This document shows positions 10,791 to 18,828 of a DNA stretch of 64,000 bases, in pieces (the first letter of the stretch is position 1; every line of letters starts with the position of its first letter). The notes under the pieces were generated by a model, which saw only the letters and a list, made by a program, of their open reading frames with translations, was not told where the DNA came from and ran no database searches. Source of the DNA: Serratia sp. FDAARGOS_506 (GTDB taxonomy: Bacteria; Pseudomonadota; Gammaproteobacteria; Enterobacterales; Enterobacteriaceae); assembly GCF_003812745.1 (NCBI RefSeq), contig NZ_CP033831.1, positions 4,526,001-4,590,000 on the forward strand, read 5' to 3'. The position numbers and the translations under genes were made by a program.

Positions 10791-13163
10791 ATGCAAAATA
10801 AAGCGTCACTATCGCCGCTTATCGTCATAACGGCGCTGTTTGCCGCGCTGAGCGGGCTTTATCTGCTCGGCGGCGGCATTTGGCTGGCCAAGTTGGGCGG
10901 TTCGCTGTATTACATCATCGCCGGGCTGGTGCTGCTGGCGACCTCCTGGCTGCTGTTCCGCCGCCGCGCCGCCGCGCTGCTGCTGTATGCCGTGTTCCTG
11001 TTGGGCACCACCGTTTGGGCCTTGTGGGAAGTCGGCCCGGACTTCTGGGCGTTGACGCCGCGTCTGGACGTCACCTTCTTCTTCGGCCTGTGGCTGGTAC
11101 TGCCGTTTATCTACCGTAAGCTGGTGGCCAACGGCAAGTTCGCCTACGGTGCGCTGAGCGCGGCGCTGGTCATCACCGTCATTGCGCTGGCCTATGCCGT
11201 GTTCAACGATCCGCAAGAGATCAACGGCACCCTCGACGCCGCGCAGGTACAGCCTAAAGACACCACCGCCGCCGACTGGCCGGCCTATGGCCGCACCCAG
11301 GAAGGCACCCGTTACTCGCCGCTGAGCCAGATCAACGACAAAAACGTTGGCCAGCTGCAAGAGGTTTGGCGTTTCCAGACCGGCGATCTGAAGACCGCCA
11401 ACGATCCGGGTGAGATCACCAACGAAGTCACGCCGATCAAGATCCGCGATACCCTGTACATGTGTACGCCGCACCAGAAGCTGTTTGCGCTGGATGCCGC
11501 TACCGGTAAAGAAAAGTGGAAGTTTGATCCGCAGCTGAAGTACAACCCGACCTTCCAGCACATCACCTGCCGCGGCGTGTCTTACCACGAAACCGCTGCC
11601 GCTGCAGACGCTGCCGGCAATGCCGCACCGGCGATGTGCGCGCGCCGCATCATTCTGCCGGTCAACGACGGCCGCCTGTTCGCGCTGGACGCCGAAACCG
11701 GCAAACCGTGCCCGGACTTCGCCAACAACGGCGAGCTGAATCTGCAGAGCAACATGCCGTATGCGACGCCGGGCCACTATGAACCGACTTCGCCGCCGGT
11801 GATCACCGATAAAGTGATCGTCGTCGCCGGCGCAGTGACCGACAACTACTCCACCCGCGAGCCATCCGGCGTAATCCGCGGCTTCGACGTCAACACCGGC
11901 AAACTGCTGTGGGCCTTCGATCCGGGCGCGAAAGATCCGAACGCCATCCCGGCGGACGAGCATCACTTCGTGCCGAACTCGCCTAACTCCTGGGCACCGG
12001 CCGCCTATGACGCCAAGCTGGATATCGTCTATCTGCCGATGGGCGTCGCCACACCGGACATCTGGGGCGGCAACCGCACCCCGGAAATGGAGCGCTACGC
12101 CAGCGGCCTGTTGGCGCTGAACGCCTCCACCGGCAAGCTGGCCTGGTTCTATCAGACGGTACACCATGACCTGTGGGATATGGACGTGCCGGCACAGCCG
12201 ACCCTGGCGGACATTACCGACAAGAGCGGTAAAAAAGTGCCGGTCATTTATGTGCCGACCAAAACCGGTAACATCTTCGTGCTGAACCGCACCAACGGCG
12301 AACTGGTCGTGCCGGCGCCGGAAAAACCGGTACCGCAGGGGCCGGCTAAAGGCGATCGTCTGTCCCCGACTCAGCCGTTCTCCGAGCTGACCTTCCGTCC
12401 TGAGAAGAAACTGACCGGTGCGGACATGTGGGGCGCGACCATCTATGACCAGCTGGTCTGCCGCGTCATGTTCCACAGCCTGCGTTATGAAGGCACCTTC
12501 ACCCCGCCTTCCGAGCAAGGCACGCTGGTGTTCCCGGGTAACCTCGGCATGTTCGAGTGGGGCGGCCTGGCCGTCGATACCGATCGCGAAATCGCCATCG
12601 CCAACCCGATCGCGCTGCCGTTTGTGTCCAAACTGATCCCACGCGGCCCAGGCAACCCGATTGAGCCGCCGGAAGGCGACAAGGGTGGCAGCGGCACCGA
12701 AACCGGTATCCAGCCGCAGTATGGCGTGCCGTTCGGCGTCACGCTGAACCCATTCCTGTCACCGTTCGGCCTGCCGTGCAAACAGCCGGCCTGGGGTTAC
12801 ATTTCCGCCGTTGATCTGAAAACCAACGACATCGTGTGGAAAAAACGCATCGGCACCGTGCGCGACAGCTCCCCGCTGCCGCTGCCGTTTAAAATGGGCA
12901 TGCCGATGCTGGGCGGCCCGGTGACCACCGCCGGTAACGTGTTCTTCATCGGCGCTACCGCAGACAACTATCTGCGCGCTTTCAGCGTGACCAACGGTGA
13001 AAAACTGTGGGAAGCGCGCTTGCCGGCCGGCGGTCAGGCGACGCCGATGACCTATGAGGTCAACGGCAAGCAGTACGTCCTGATCTTCGCCGGCGGCCAT
13101 GGTTCCTTCGGCACCAAGCTGGGCGACTACGTGGTCGCTTACGCGCTGCCCGATCAGAAGTAA
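10791..13163 (+). CDS. gcd: membrane-bound PQQ-dependent glucose dehydrogenase
   Basis: 790-residue quinoprotein glucose dehydrogenase. It oxidises glucose to gluconolactone at the periplasmic face and passes electrons to ubiquinone. The N-terminal 140 residues carry five hydrophobic segments (about 8-30, 37-54, 60-78, 88-106, 117-136) that form the ubiquinone-interacting membrane anchor. The rest is the eight-bladed beta-propeller with quinoprotein repeats such as 'LFALDAATGKEKWKFDP', 'GRLFALDAETGKPCPDF' and 'IYVPTKTGNIFVLNRTNGE'. It starts 147 bases after pqqU on the same strand. A small stem (CCGATTT/AAATCGG, 10736-10761) lies in the leader. No pqq biosynthesis genes are in the window, so imported PQQ via PqqU may matter. 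A strong terminator follows. Confidence 0.95.
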   Translation: MQNKASLSPLIVITALFAALSGLYLLGGGIWLAKLGGSLYYIIAGLVLLATSWLLFRRRAAALLLYAVFLLGTTVWALWEVGPDFWALTPRLDVTFFFGLWLVLPFIYRKLVANGKFAYGALSAALVITVIALAYAVFNDPQEINGTLDAAQVQPKDTTAADWPAYGRTQEGTRYSPLSQINDKNVGQLQEVWRFQTGDLKTANDPGEITNEVTPIKIRDTLYMCTPHQKLFALDAATGKEKWKFDPQLKYNPTFQHITCRGVSYHETAAAADAAGNAAPAMCARRIILPVNDGRLFALDAETGKPCPDFANNGELNLQSNMPYATPGHYEPTSPPVITDKVIVVAGAVTDNYSTREPSGVIRGFDVNTGKLLWAFDPGAKDPNAIPADEHHFVPNSPNSWAPAAYDAKLDIVYLPMGVATPDIWGGNRTPEMERYASGLLALNASTGKLAWFYQTVHHDLWDMDVPAQPTLADITDKSGKKVPVIYVPTKTGNIFVLNRTNGELVVPAPEKPVPQGPAKGDRLSPTQPFSELTFRPEKKLTGADMWGATIYDQLVCRVMFHSLRYEGTFTPPSEQGTLVFPGNLGMFEWGGLAVDTDREIAIANPIALPFVSKLIPRGPGNPIEPPEGDKGGSGTETGIQPQYGVPFGVTLNPFLSPFGLPCKQPAWGYISAVDLKTNDIVWKKRIGTVRDSSPLPLPFKMGMPMLGGPVTTAGNVFFIGATADNYLRAFSVTNGEKLWEARLPAGGQATPMTYEVNGKQYVLIFAGGHGSFGTKLGDYVVAYALPDQK

Positions 13164-13184
13164 CCGCCACCGCTAATACCCCGC

Positions 13185-13216
13185 AAAGCACGCCGCAAGG
13201 CGTGCTTTTTCTTTTT
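13185..13216 (+). terminator. intrinsic terminator of gcd
   Basis: A 10-base stem (AAAGCACGCC) with a GCAA loop and its complement is followed by TTTTTCTTTTT, 22 bases after the gcd stop. This is a textbook Rho-independent terminator. Confidence 0.9.
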
Positions 13217-13269
13217 ACACCCCGCCTGATGCGCCACCCGCAATACCCTTAATTTTTTCACTTTCATTA

Positions 13270-13298
13270 TTGATAATAATTATCATTCGCAATATTAT
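13270..13298 (+). promoter_or_regulatory. sigma-70 promoter with overlapping Fur box
   Basis: The -35 hexamer TTGATA (13270-13275), a 17-base spacer and the -10 hexamer TATTAT (13293-13298) form a good promoter. Bases 13271-13285, TGATAATAATTATCA, are a perfect 7-1-7 inverted repeat matching the Fur consensus. The box covers the -35 and the start of the spacer, the classic position for iron-dependent repression. The predicted transcript starts near 13305 and reads into the two small genes at 13393 and 13575. Confidence 0.85.
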
Positions 13299-13360
13299 GG
13301 GTGCGTGGACTTGGCAGTGGCCCACAATTCTTATCCATCTTAATGGGCAATACGGCAGTC

Positions 13361-13378
13361 GGCCGCCTGCGGGCGGCC
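13361..13378 (+). other. stem-loop in the leader just before the ribosome site
   Basis: Perfect 7-bp stem GGCCGCC/GGCGGCC with a TGCG loop, ending 6 bases before the GGAGG ribosome site of the 61-codon gene. There is no T run, so it is not a terminator. It could modulate translation of the Fur-controlled genes. Confidence 0.5.
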
Positions 13379-13392
13379 CTATTCGGAGGCGC

Positions 13393-13578
13393 ATGGTCGA
13401 CCACACGCAAAGACACCAAAAGAAGATCCTGCAAGCGGCGGTGAAGACGCGGCGCGCCGGCCTGTCGTTCGAACCGGCTCCCCCCGGCAATCCGCCCTTC
13501 GTTGGGCTTCCCCATCAAACAGAGGCCGTGCTGGTGCACCTGATCGGCCATGACGACTCACAGGAGCCGCCGGAATGA
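13393..13578 (+). CDS. small hypothetical protein, first gene of Fur-controlled pair
   Basis: 61-codon frame starting MVDHTQRHQKKILQ, preceded by GGAGG (13385-13389) with a short 3-base spacing. The protein is hydrophilic, with a basic N-terminal helix (QKKILQAAVKTRR), a Pro/Gly-rich centre (FEPAPPGNPPFVGLP) and a C-terminal segment 'TEAVLVHLIGHDD'. It has no signal peptide or membrane span and I do not recognise a family. It begins about 90 bases after the predicted start of the Fur-box promoter, and its stop overlaps the next gene's start as ATGA. Coding status rests on this operon logic rather than on homology. Confidence 0.55.
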   Translation: MVDHTQRHQKKILQAAVKTRRAGLSFEPAPPGNPPFVGLPHQTEAVLVHLIGHDDSQEPPE

Positions 13579-13754
13579 ATGTGCAGCCTTTTACCGCCAT
13601 GTTGATGTTCGCCTACGTGCTGCTGATGGTGCCGTTGCTTTACGTCATCGACAGCCGCCTGAGCGCCGGCAAACTGGTACGCAAAGCCACGCAAAACGTC
13701 ATCATCATTGCGTTGACGCTGCTGTTCTTCAGCGCGATGACGCTTTTATACTGA
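13575..13754 (+). CDS. small two-span membrane protein, second gene of Fur-controlled pair
   Basis: 59-codon frame whose ATG overlaps the stop of the preceding gene by four bases (ATGA), implying translational coupling. The protein has two hydrophobic helices (about residues 6-25, FTAMLMFAYVLLMVPLLYVI, and 41-58). A short positively charged loop (DSRLSAGKLVRKATQN) joins them. This is a typical two-pass inner-membrane miniprotein. I do not recognise the family; an iron-starvation role is inferred from the Fur box at 13271-13285. It ends 31 bases before the convergent MATE gene. Confidence 0.6.
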   Translation: MNVQPFTAMLMFAYVLLMVPLLYVIDSRLSAGKLVRKATQNVIIIALTLLFFSAMTLLY

Positions 13755-13785
13755 GGCCGGCTCGCCAGGTTCGCTCTGCATGGCG

Positions 13786-15219
13786 TTACCCGGCCTCCCG
13801 GCGTTTGACCCGCGGATATTTCCACAGCCAGCGCCCGCTGACCATTCGCCAGTAAAACAAAGCGCCACGCACCGCCCAATCGAGGAACATCCCCAACCAG
13901 ACGCCCACCACCCCCATGCCCAGTTCGATGCCCAGCACATAGCCGGCCACCACGCGGCAACCCCACATGCCCAGCATCGTCACCCACATGGCGAAGCGGG
14001 CGTCGCGCGCGCCTTTCAACCCGGCAGGCAACACCCAGGAAGCGGCCCAAATCGGCATAAAGGCGGCGTTGAGCCAGATAAGGGTTTTCACTACCGTCTT
14101 TACGTCATCCTGAGAGGTATAAAACGCGGCGAATACCCCGGCCAGCGGCGCCGTGCTCCAGGCGATGGCGGTCAGCCCGAGGGTCGACAGCCAGAAAATA
14201 TGACGCAGCTGCCGTTCCGCCTGGCCGATCTCACCTTTGCCGAGTCGCCGGCCAACGATGATGGTCGAGGCCGAGCCCAGCGCGTTGCCCGGCAAATTGA
14301 TCAGCGAAGCGATGGAAAAGGCGATGAAGTTACCGGCGATCACGTTGGTGCCCATGCCGGCGACGAACATCTGCGTCAACAGCTTGCCGCCGTTGAACAG
14401 CACCGATTCGACGCTGGCGGGAATACCGATACCCAGCACTTCCCACAGGATGCTCATTTTCAGCGGCGTGAAATAGCTTTTCAGCGTGATGTGCAGCGCC
14501 GGGTTAAAACCGATCGCCAACACATAGAGAATGGCGATCGCGCCAATATAGCGGGAAATCGTCAGCCCCAGCCCGGCGCCGATGAAGCCCAGCCCGTGCC
14601 AGCCGAGCATGCCGTAAATCAGGATGCTGCTGATGATGATATTGAGAATATTCATACCGCCGTTGATCAGCAGCGGGATCTTGGTGTTGCCTGCACCGCG
14701 CAACGCGCCGCTGCCAATCAGCGCAATCGCCGCCGCCGGGTAGCTCCACACCGTAGTCTGCAGGTAAGAGAGCGCCAGCGCCTTCACCTCCGGCGAGGCC
14801 GCACCGGCGATCACATCAATGATAGGCTCGCCCGCCAGATGAATGCCCGCCGCCAACAGCAACGCCACGCCAGTCATCAACACCAGCGATTGACGCGCCG
14901 CCGCGCGCGCTCGCCGGCGATCTCGCTTACCGAGGCTGAAGGCCACCACCACGGTGGTGCCGAGATCTACCGCGGCGAAAAAGGCGATGATCACCATGTT
15001 GAAGCTGTCCGCCAGCCCCACCCCGGCCATCGCCTCTTTGCCAAGCCAACTCACCAGAAAGGTGCTCAGCACCCCCATCAACAGAACGCAGGCGTTCTCC
15101 AGAAAGATCGGCACCGCCAGCGGCGTGATCTCGCGCCAGAACAGCACGCGGTAGCTTTTCCGTTTGGCGTACCAGGGCGTATTCTCCACGCGCTGACGCA
15201 GTGCGGCATACAGGTTCAA
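13786..15219 (-). CDS. yeeO: MATE-family efflux transporter (YeeO-like)
   Basis: 477-residue multidrug/FMN-type MATE exporter of the inner membrane. It aligns with E. coli YeeO over nearly its whole length: 'AKRKSYRVLFWREITPLAVPIFLENACVLLMGVLS', 'GVGLADSFNMVI.AFFAA.DLGTTVVVAFSLGKRDRRRAR', and 'RYIGAIAILYVLAIGFNPALHI'. About twelve hydrophobic spans in two six-helix halves are visible. E. coli YeeO exports FMN/FAD and some dipeptides; the same role is possible here. In E. coli the gene also lies among asparagine tRNA genes, as loosely here. It is transcribed alone and is convergent with the small Fur-controlled genes. Confidence 0.9.
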   Translation of the reverse strand: MNLYAALRQRVENTPWYAKRKSYRVLFWREITPLAVPIFLENACVLLMGVLSTFLVSWLGKEAMAGVGLADSFNMVIIAFFAAVDLGTTVVVAFSLGKRDRRRARAAARQSLVLMTGVALLLAAGIHLAGEPIIDVIAGAASPEVKALALSYLQTTVWSYPAAAIALIGSGALRGAGNTKIPLLINGGMNILNIIISSILIYGMLGWHGLGFIGAGLGLTISRYIGAIAILYVLAIGFNPALHITLKSYFTPLKMSILWEVLGIGIPASVESVLFNGGKLLTQMFVAGMGTNVIAGNFIAFSIASLINLPGNALGSASTIIVGRRLGKGEIGQAERQLRHIFWLSTLGLTAIAWSTAPLAGVFAAFYTSQDDVKTVVKTLIWLNAAFMPIWAASWVLPAGLKGARDARFAMWVTMLGMWGCRVVAGYVLGIELGMGVVGVWLGMFLDWAVRGALFYWRMVSGRWLWKYPRVKRREAG

Positions 15220-15333
15220 GGTGGGCTCGATGGATGAAAGTGAAACATCATTTCAAATGATGATCGATAAATCGTTATCCTGCAAAGAAATTTTGGGCGC
15301 CCATGGCGAGCGCCCGAAGGGCTCACCGCAACG

Positions 15334-15732
15334 CTACTCTATGTAGTCTTCCTGATCGGCCTGCGCCGCCGCGATAAAACGTGCGGTACTGCGGCTGAGC
15401 GTGGCGCATTTGTCCGTCAGCAGCTGATTATCCTGCTGCAGAGTCAGGTAACGCGCTTGGGTGAGCGCCGGCAACTGCCGATACCCTGCCGCATGCGTAT
15501 CCCAGCCGCGGTGCTGAGCCGCACGCATCGCGGTGCGTTGCAGTTTTACATCGTCCGGCACATCGCTGCGCCCGCAGTCCACGCGCAGAAAGTGCCCACC
15601 GGCCAGCATCGAAGCGATATGATCCAACTGCGCCTGCAGCGGCGGCGCCGGCTTATGCGCCGTCTGCTGACAACCCGCAAGCAGCAGCAACGCCACCGCA
15701 CCGCAAAAAGAAGTGCGAAACAGAGTAGACAT
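15334..15732 (-). CDS. type II secretion pilotin-like lipoprotein (GspS/OutS type)
   Basis: 132-residue lipoprotein. The signal peptide ends in the lipobox LLAGC with lipidated Cys21. The mature part resembles the OutS/PulS pilotins, which guide the secretin GspD to the outer membrane. Supporting features are a helix 'AQLDHIASMLAGGHFLR', 'CGRSDVPDDVKL' (family pattern 'C.R.DIPDD..L'), 'A..RGWDT', 'LPALTQ..Y..LQQD' and a second Cys109 that could pair with Cys53. No other gsp gene is near, so it is an orphan. An alternative is a generic small outer-membrane lipoprotein; the pilotin call is from pattern memory only. Confidence 0.6.
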   Translation of the reverse strand: MSTLFRTSFCGAVALLLLAGCQQTAHKPAPPLQAQLDHIASMLAGGHFLRVDCGRSDVPDDVKLQRTAMRAAQHRGWDTHAAGYRQLPALTQARYLTLQQDNQLLTDKCATLSRSTARFIAAAQADQEDYIE

Positions 15733-15808
15733 GGGAGCTCCCGGAAACCTGTGGGTGATGTAATGATCTTAGGTGAGCGGATGCCGGGCAGCAAGGCGAG
15801 CAGCACGC

Positions 15809-16009
15809 TTAGCGCCGACCGTTGCTGACCTTGGTGGCACGGGCGGGGTTGCCGGCAACGAACTCCAGCGTGGGGGAATAGTAAAACGGCAGCCAGGCGT
15901 TATAGCCGCTCTCCCACTCCCATTTGACCGGGCAGGGCCACAGCATGTCTTCATGCAGGATGTAATATATCCACCGCCCGGGCGGACGGCGCGGTTTGCG
16001 CATTTTCAT
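15809..16009 (-). CDS. small hypothetical aromatic-rich protein
   Basis: 66-codon frame starting MKMRKPRRPPGRW. It is unusually rich in Trp, Tyr and Pro ('WIYYILHEDMLWPCPVKWEWESGYNAWLPFYYSPTLEFV'), a composition that shadow frames in GC-rich DNA rarely give. No signal peptide or membrane span is evident and I do not recognise a family. The ribosome site is weak. It lies between the pilotin-like lipoprotein and doxX with no clear operon partner. Confidence 0.45.
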   Translation of the reverse strand: MKMRKPRRPPGRWIYYILHEDMLWPCPVKWEWESGYNAWLPFYYSPTLEFVAGNPARATKVSNGRR

Positions 16010-16226
16010 AGCGAGTACGGCGGCCTGATGGCGTGCGATAAGGTCAACTGCTGCATTTTACCGCGATTTTGGTCGCGGGGACAGCCTGCGTTGCCGGGCA
16101 AAATTCCCGCCAAACTTCACCCGAGGATTCAGCGTAAAGCCCGTCGTTTTACTGATCCAGGACATCTTTCACATTCACCTGGCTGATATATTGATTAAAA
16201 ATCATTCCTATTCAGGAGGAAAGGCC

Positions 16227-16661
16227 ATGGTTAAGTCACTGAATGCGGCATTCACCCGCCTTTTTGATCGCCCGGACGCGGGCAAGCTGGCGCTCAGACT
16301 GACCTTCGGCGGGCTGATGCTGTTTCACGGCGTGGCGAAAATTCAGCATGGCGTCGGCTGGATCGCCGGCGCGTTGCAGGAGCAAGGGCTACCCGCCTTC
16401 ATCGCCTATGGCGTGTATGTGGGGGAGATACTGGCACCCATACTGATCATTTTGGGGCTGTTCACCCGCCCCGCCGCGCTGGTTTACGCCTTTACGCTGG
16501 TAGTGGCGTTTCTGATGGTGGGTACCGGTAAAGTGTTCACCGTCACCGACGTCGGTGCCTGGGGCATTGAAAACGAACTGGTGTTCTTTATGGGCGGGAT
16601 CGTCATCCTGCTGCTGGGCAGCGGGAAATACGCGATTGCGCGCAATGAAGCCTATCGGTAA
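16227..16661 (+). CDS. DoxX family membrane protein
   Basis: 144-residue inner-membrane protein with four hydrophobic spans (about residues 20-38, 52-75, 80-100, 112-133). It has the DoxX opening 'LALRLTFGGLMLFHGVAKIQHGVGWIAG' and 'YGVYVGEILAPILIILGLFTRPAAL'. Relatives such as YphA/YqjF have ill-defined roles in redox or thiol stress. The ATG at 16227 follows AGGAGGA by six bases and is preferred over a frame start at 16191. A terminator hairpin follows at 16676. Confidence 0.9.
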   Translation: MVKSLNAAFTRLFDRPDAGKLALRLTFGGLMLFHGVAKIQHGVGWIAGALQEQGLPAFIAYGVYVGEILAPILIILGLFTRPAALVYAFTLVVAFLMVGTGKVFTVTDVGAWGIENELVFFMGGIVILLLGSGKYAIARNEAYR

Positions 16662-16675
16662 GCGGTACCATGATT

Positions 16676-16703
16676 AAGGAGGTTCCTGGTATGAACCTCC
16701 TTT
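16676..16703. terminator. shared terminator between doxX and the winged-helix gene
   Basis: Perfect 10-bp stem AAGGAGGTTC/GAACCTCCTT with a seven-base loop, lying between two convergent genes. Short T runs flank both ends, so it probably acts in both directions. Confidence 0.65.
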
Positions 16704-16718
16704 CCGCTGAAACGACAA

Positions 16719-17351
16719 TTAACGCTCGGCCAGGCGGTACACCGGAACCTTGCGCGTCGTGCCGGTCAGGGTGTCGAAGATCTCCGTTTCCGCCGTCACG
16801 ATCGCCATGCCGGTTTTTCTTAGCCTGCGCACCTCGGCGGCAATGCGCTGGATGCCGAACCAGAACAATCCGTCCAGCGCCGTTACCGGCAGCCCTTGCT
16901 CGAGCGCCAACCTGAGCCGCTCACGCGGCGCCTTGAGCGCCTTGGCGATTTCCCGGTATGGCAGCGCGTCCACGCCCGATGCCGCCCGGCGGTGAATGCG
17001 GGTCGACAGGCTGTACTGAAAGGCCTCCGGCACGCCGCTCAAATCACTTTTCAGGCTGTAGACGCAGCCGAAACGCTTGCCGTTGAACACCACATTCTTC
17101 TGGCTGAGCGGCAGCTCTTCACGTATTCCGGCGATCAGCTGCGGCGCCCGCACCAGCAATAACCGGAAAGGCAATTCAAAACTGGTCACATAATCCACGT
17201 TGAGCAGCGCAATGCGCAGACGCTCCTCCGCTCCGGCCTGCGTCTCGCGGCACTCGTTCAGCACCTCGCTCCACTGGTGCGCGAGCCTGGGGGCCTCATC
17301 CAGCGGCGCGAAATGGTATTTCTCGATGTGATAGTCGATTTTCTCGTTCAT
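16719..17351 (-). CDS. hypothetical protein with C-terminal winged-helix-like segment
   Basis: 210-residue protein I do not recognise as a named family. The N-terminal two thirds are alpha/beta and unremarkable ('LRIALLNVDYVTSFELPFRLLLVRAPQLIAGIREELPLS'). The C-terminal 60 residues, 'LPVTALDGLFWFGIQRIAAEVRRLRKTGMAIVTAE', have the look of small winged-helix domains seen in phage proteins ('G..IT..DAL..FG..R.AARI..LR..G..I'), which suggests DNA binding. It lies upstream of tRNA-Ser(CGA) on the same strand, a position common for phage or island remnants. It has no obvious operon partner. Confidence 0.6.
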   Translation of the reverse strand: MNEKIDYHIEKYHFAPLDEAPRLAHQWSEVLNECRETQAGAEERLRIALLNVDYVTSFELPFRLLLVRAPQLIAGIREELPLSQKNVVFNGKRFGCVYSLKSDLSGVPEAFQYSLSTRIHRRAASGVDALPYREIAKALKAPRERLRLALEQGLPVTALDGLFWFGIQRIAAEVRRLRKTGMAIVTAETEIFDTLTGTTRKVPVYRLAER

Positions 17352-17616
17352 GCCCGTTAGCCCCCGCGTCAGTCGTCATTGCCATCAGCAAATTACCTTA
17401 CCCGCGGGCAACAGTACAACACCGCATCGCGTGACAGGAGGCGTAAAAACGGGAAAGCGGCGCAGACCGGGGTGGCGATCACTGCAGAACAAAGAGTAAG
17501 ACGAAAAGACGGTTTGATAACGTCGGGACAGGGAAATGAGGGACGACAGCCGATAGGAACGCTGGTTTTACTGTGATGGGGATCGTTGAAAGATTTATTC
17601 GTAAGTGATTGAATAG

Positions 17617-17706
17617 TGGCGGAGAGAGGGGGATTTGAACCCCCGGTAGAGTTGCCCCTACTCCAGTTTTCGAGACTGGTCCGTTCAGCCGCTCCGGCAT
17701 CTCTCC
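17617..17706 (-). tRNA. tRNA-Ser(CGA)
   Basis: A 90-base minus-strand tRNA with a long variable arm typical of serine tRNAs. Acceptor arms GGAGAGA/TCTCTCC, anticodon stem CCAGT/ACTGG with loop CTCGAAA (anticodon CGA), T-loop GTTCAAATC and an encoded CCA end are all present. It corresponds to E. coli serU. Confidence 0.97.
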
Positions 17707-17798
17707 TAACAACGCTTGCTATCATGCCCGCTTTTACGGCATTTTTACAGCATTAGCATACCGCTGAACGTTCAAGTGATGAGTTTACGAGCAACCTG

Positions 17799-18599
17799 AT
17801 GATTAAATGGCCGTGGAAAGCGACTCAACCCTCTCAACCCCAGGCAGACACTCAGGCCCAGTGGCAGGACGCGTTGGCGATCCCGCTGCTCTCGCCGCTG
17901 AATGAGCAGGAGCGGCAGCGGCTGGTGGCCGTTGCCGGGCAAATCTTGCAGCAAAAGCGCATCGTGCCGCTGCAGGGGCTGCAGCTCACCTCGCAAATGC
18001 AGGCGCGCATCGCCCTGCTGTTCGCCCTGCCGGTGCTGGAGCTCGGCGCAGAATGCCTCGACGGCTTCAATGAAATCTTGCTCTACCCCACGCCGTTCGT
18101 GGTGGAAGACGAATGGCAGGACGAAATTGGCCTGGTGCACTCGGGGCCGGTGGTGCAGTCGGGCCAGAGTTGGGAACAGGGGCCGATCGTGCTCAACTGG
18201 CAAGACGTGCAGGACTCTTTCGATCTCTCCGGTTTCAATCTGGTGATCCACGAAGCGGTGCACAAACTGGATATGCGCAACGGCGGCGTTGCCACCGGCG
18301 TGCCGCCGATCCCGCTGCGCGAGGTGGCCGCCTGGGAGCACGATCTGCACGCCGCGATGGAAAGCCTGCAGGACGAGATAGACATGGTCGGTGAAGAGGC
18401 CGCCAGCATGGATGCCTACGCCGCCACCGATGCGGCCGAGTGCTTCGCCGTGCTGTCGGAGTATTTCTTCAGCGCCCCCGAGCTGCTGGCCGAACGCTTC
18501 CCGGCGCTGTACCAGCACTTTTGCCGCTTCTACCGCCAGGATCCGCTGGCGCGCCTGCTGCGCGCCCAGGCGGAAAACGACGCGCAATGGGCTGATTGA
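17799..18599 (+). CDS. mtfA: DgsA anti-repressor MtfA (zinc peptidase)
   Basis: 266-residue cytosolic protein matching E. coli MtfA (YeeI), which binds and inactivates the glucose repressor Mlc (DgsA) and so influences ptsG. It also has aminopeptidase activity. The zinc-binding HEXXH motif is seen as HEAVH at residues 151-155, with a following '[14 protein letters not shown]' supplying the third metal ligand region. The N-terminus starts MIKWPWK as expected. It is followed by a tRNA-Asn gene, as in E. coli (mtfA-asnT), which confirms orthology by position. Confidence 0.95.
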   Translation: MIKWPWKATQPSQPQADTQAQWQDALAIPLLSPLNEQERQRLVAVAGQILQQKRIVPLQGLQLTSQMQARIALLFALPVLELGAECLDGFNEILLYPTPFVVEDEWQDEIGLVHSGPVVQSGQSWEQGPIVLNWQDVQDSFDLSGFNLVIHEAVHKLDMRNGGVATGVPPIPLREVAAWEHDLHAAMESLQDEIDMVGEEAASMDAYAATDAAECFAVLSEYFFSAPELLAERFPALYQHFCRFYRQDPLARLLRAQAENDAQWAD

Positions 18600-18651
18600 C
18601 GGGTATATTGCTCAGATACCGAGCAGTCGCACCGCCTGGGGCAATTTAGCG

Positions 18652-18680
18652 TTGACACACCCGGGGCCGCTGGATATCAT
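18652..18680 (+). promoter_or_regulatory. promoter of tRNA-Asn copy 1
   Basis: Consensus -35 TTGACA (18652-18657), a 17-base spacer and TATCAT (18675-18680), followed by a GC-rich discriminator (GCGCCCCG). That is the usual form of stringently controlled stable-RNA promoters. Confidence 0.85.
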
Positions 18681-18698
18681 GCGCCCCGTTCACACGAT

Positions 18699-18774
18699 TC
18701 CTCTGTAGTTCAGTCGGTAGAACGGCGGACTGTTAATCCGTATGTCACTGGTTCGAGTCCAGTCAGAGGAGCCA
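18699..18774 (+). tRNA. tRNA-Asn(GTT), copy 1
   Basis: 76-base tRNA with acceptor TCCTCTG/CAGAGGA, anticodon loop CTGTTAATC (anticodon GTT), T-loop GTTCGAGTC and encoded CCA. Its sequence is identical to the copies at 33028 and 59567. Equivalent by position to E. coli asnT. Confidence 0.98.
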
Positions 18775-18783
18775 TATTTAGAG

Positions 18784-18816
18784 AAGCCCGCTTAAGGAAA
18801 CTTAAGCGGGCTTTTT
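18784..18816 (+). terminator. terminator of tRNA-Asn copy 1
   Basis: Long perfect stem AAGCCCGCTTAAG/CTTAAGCGGGCTT with a GAAA tetraloop and a T run. It ends just before the convergent gap-type gene and may serve both. Confidence 0.9.
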
Positions 18817-18828
18817 GCTGTTGGGCGT

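Noticed and set aside
10809..12518. 569-codon minus-strand frame opposite gcd
   Set aside because: Antisense shadow of gcd; repetitive Arg/Gly/Gln-rich translation without any family pattern.
13780..15237. 485-codon plus-strand frame opposite the MATE gene
   Set aside because: Shadow of a clear transporter; the translation is His/Gln/Arg-rich nonsense.
17379..17576. 65-codon plus-strand frame between the winged-helix gene and tRNA-Ser
   Set aside because: No ribosome site, no conserved pattern; the 265-base gap looks non-coding.
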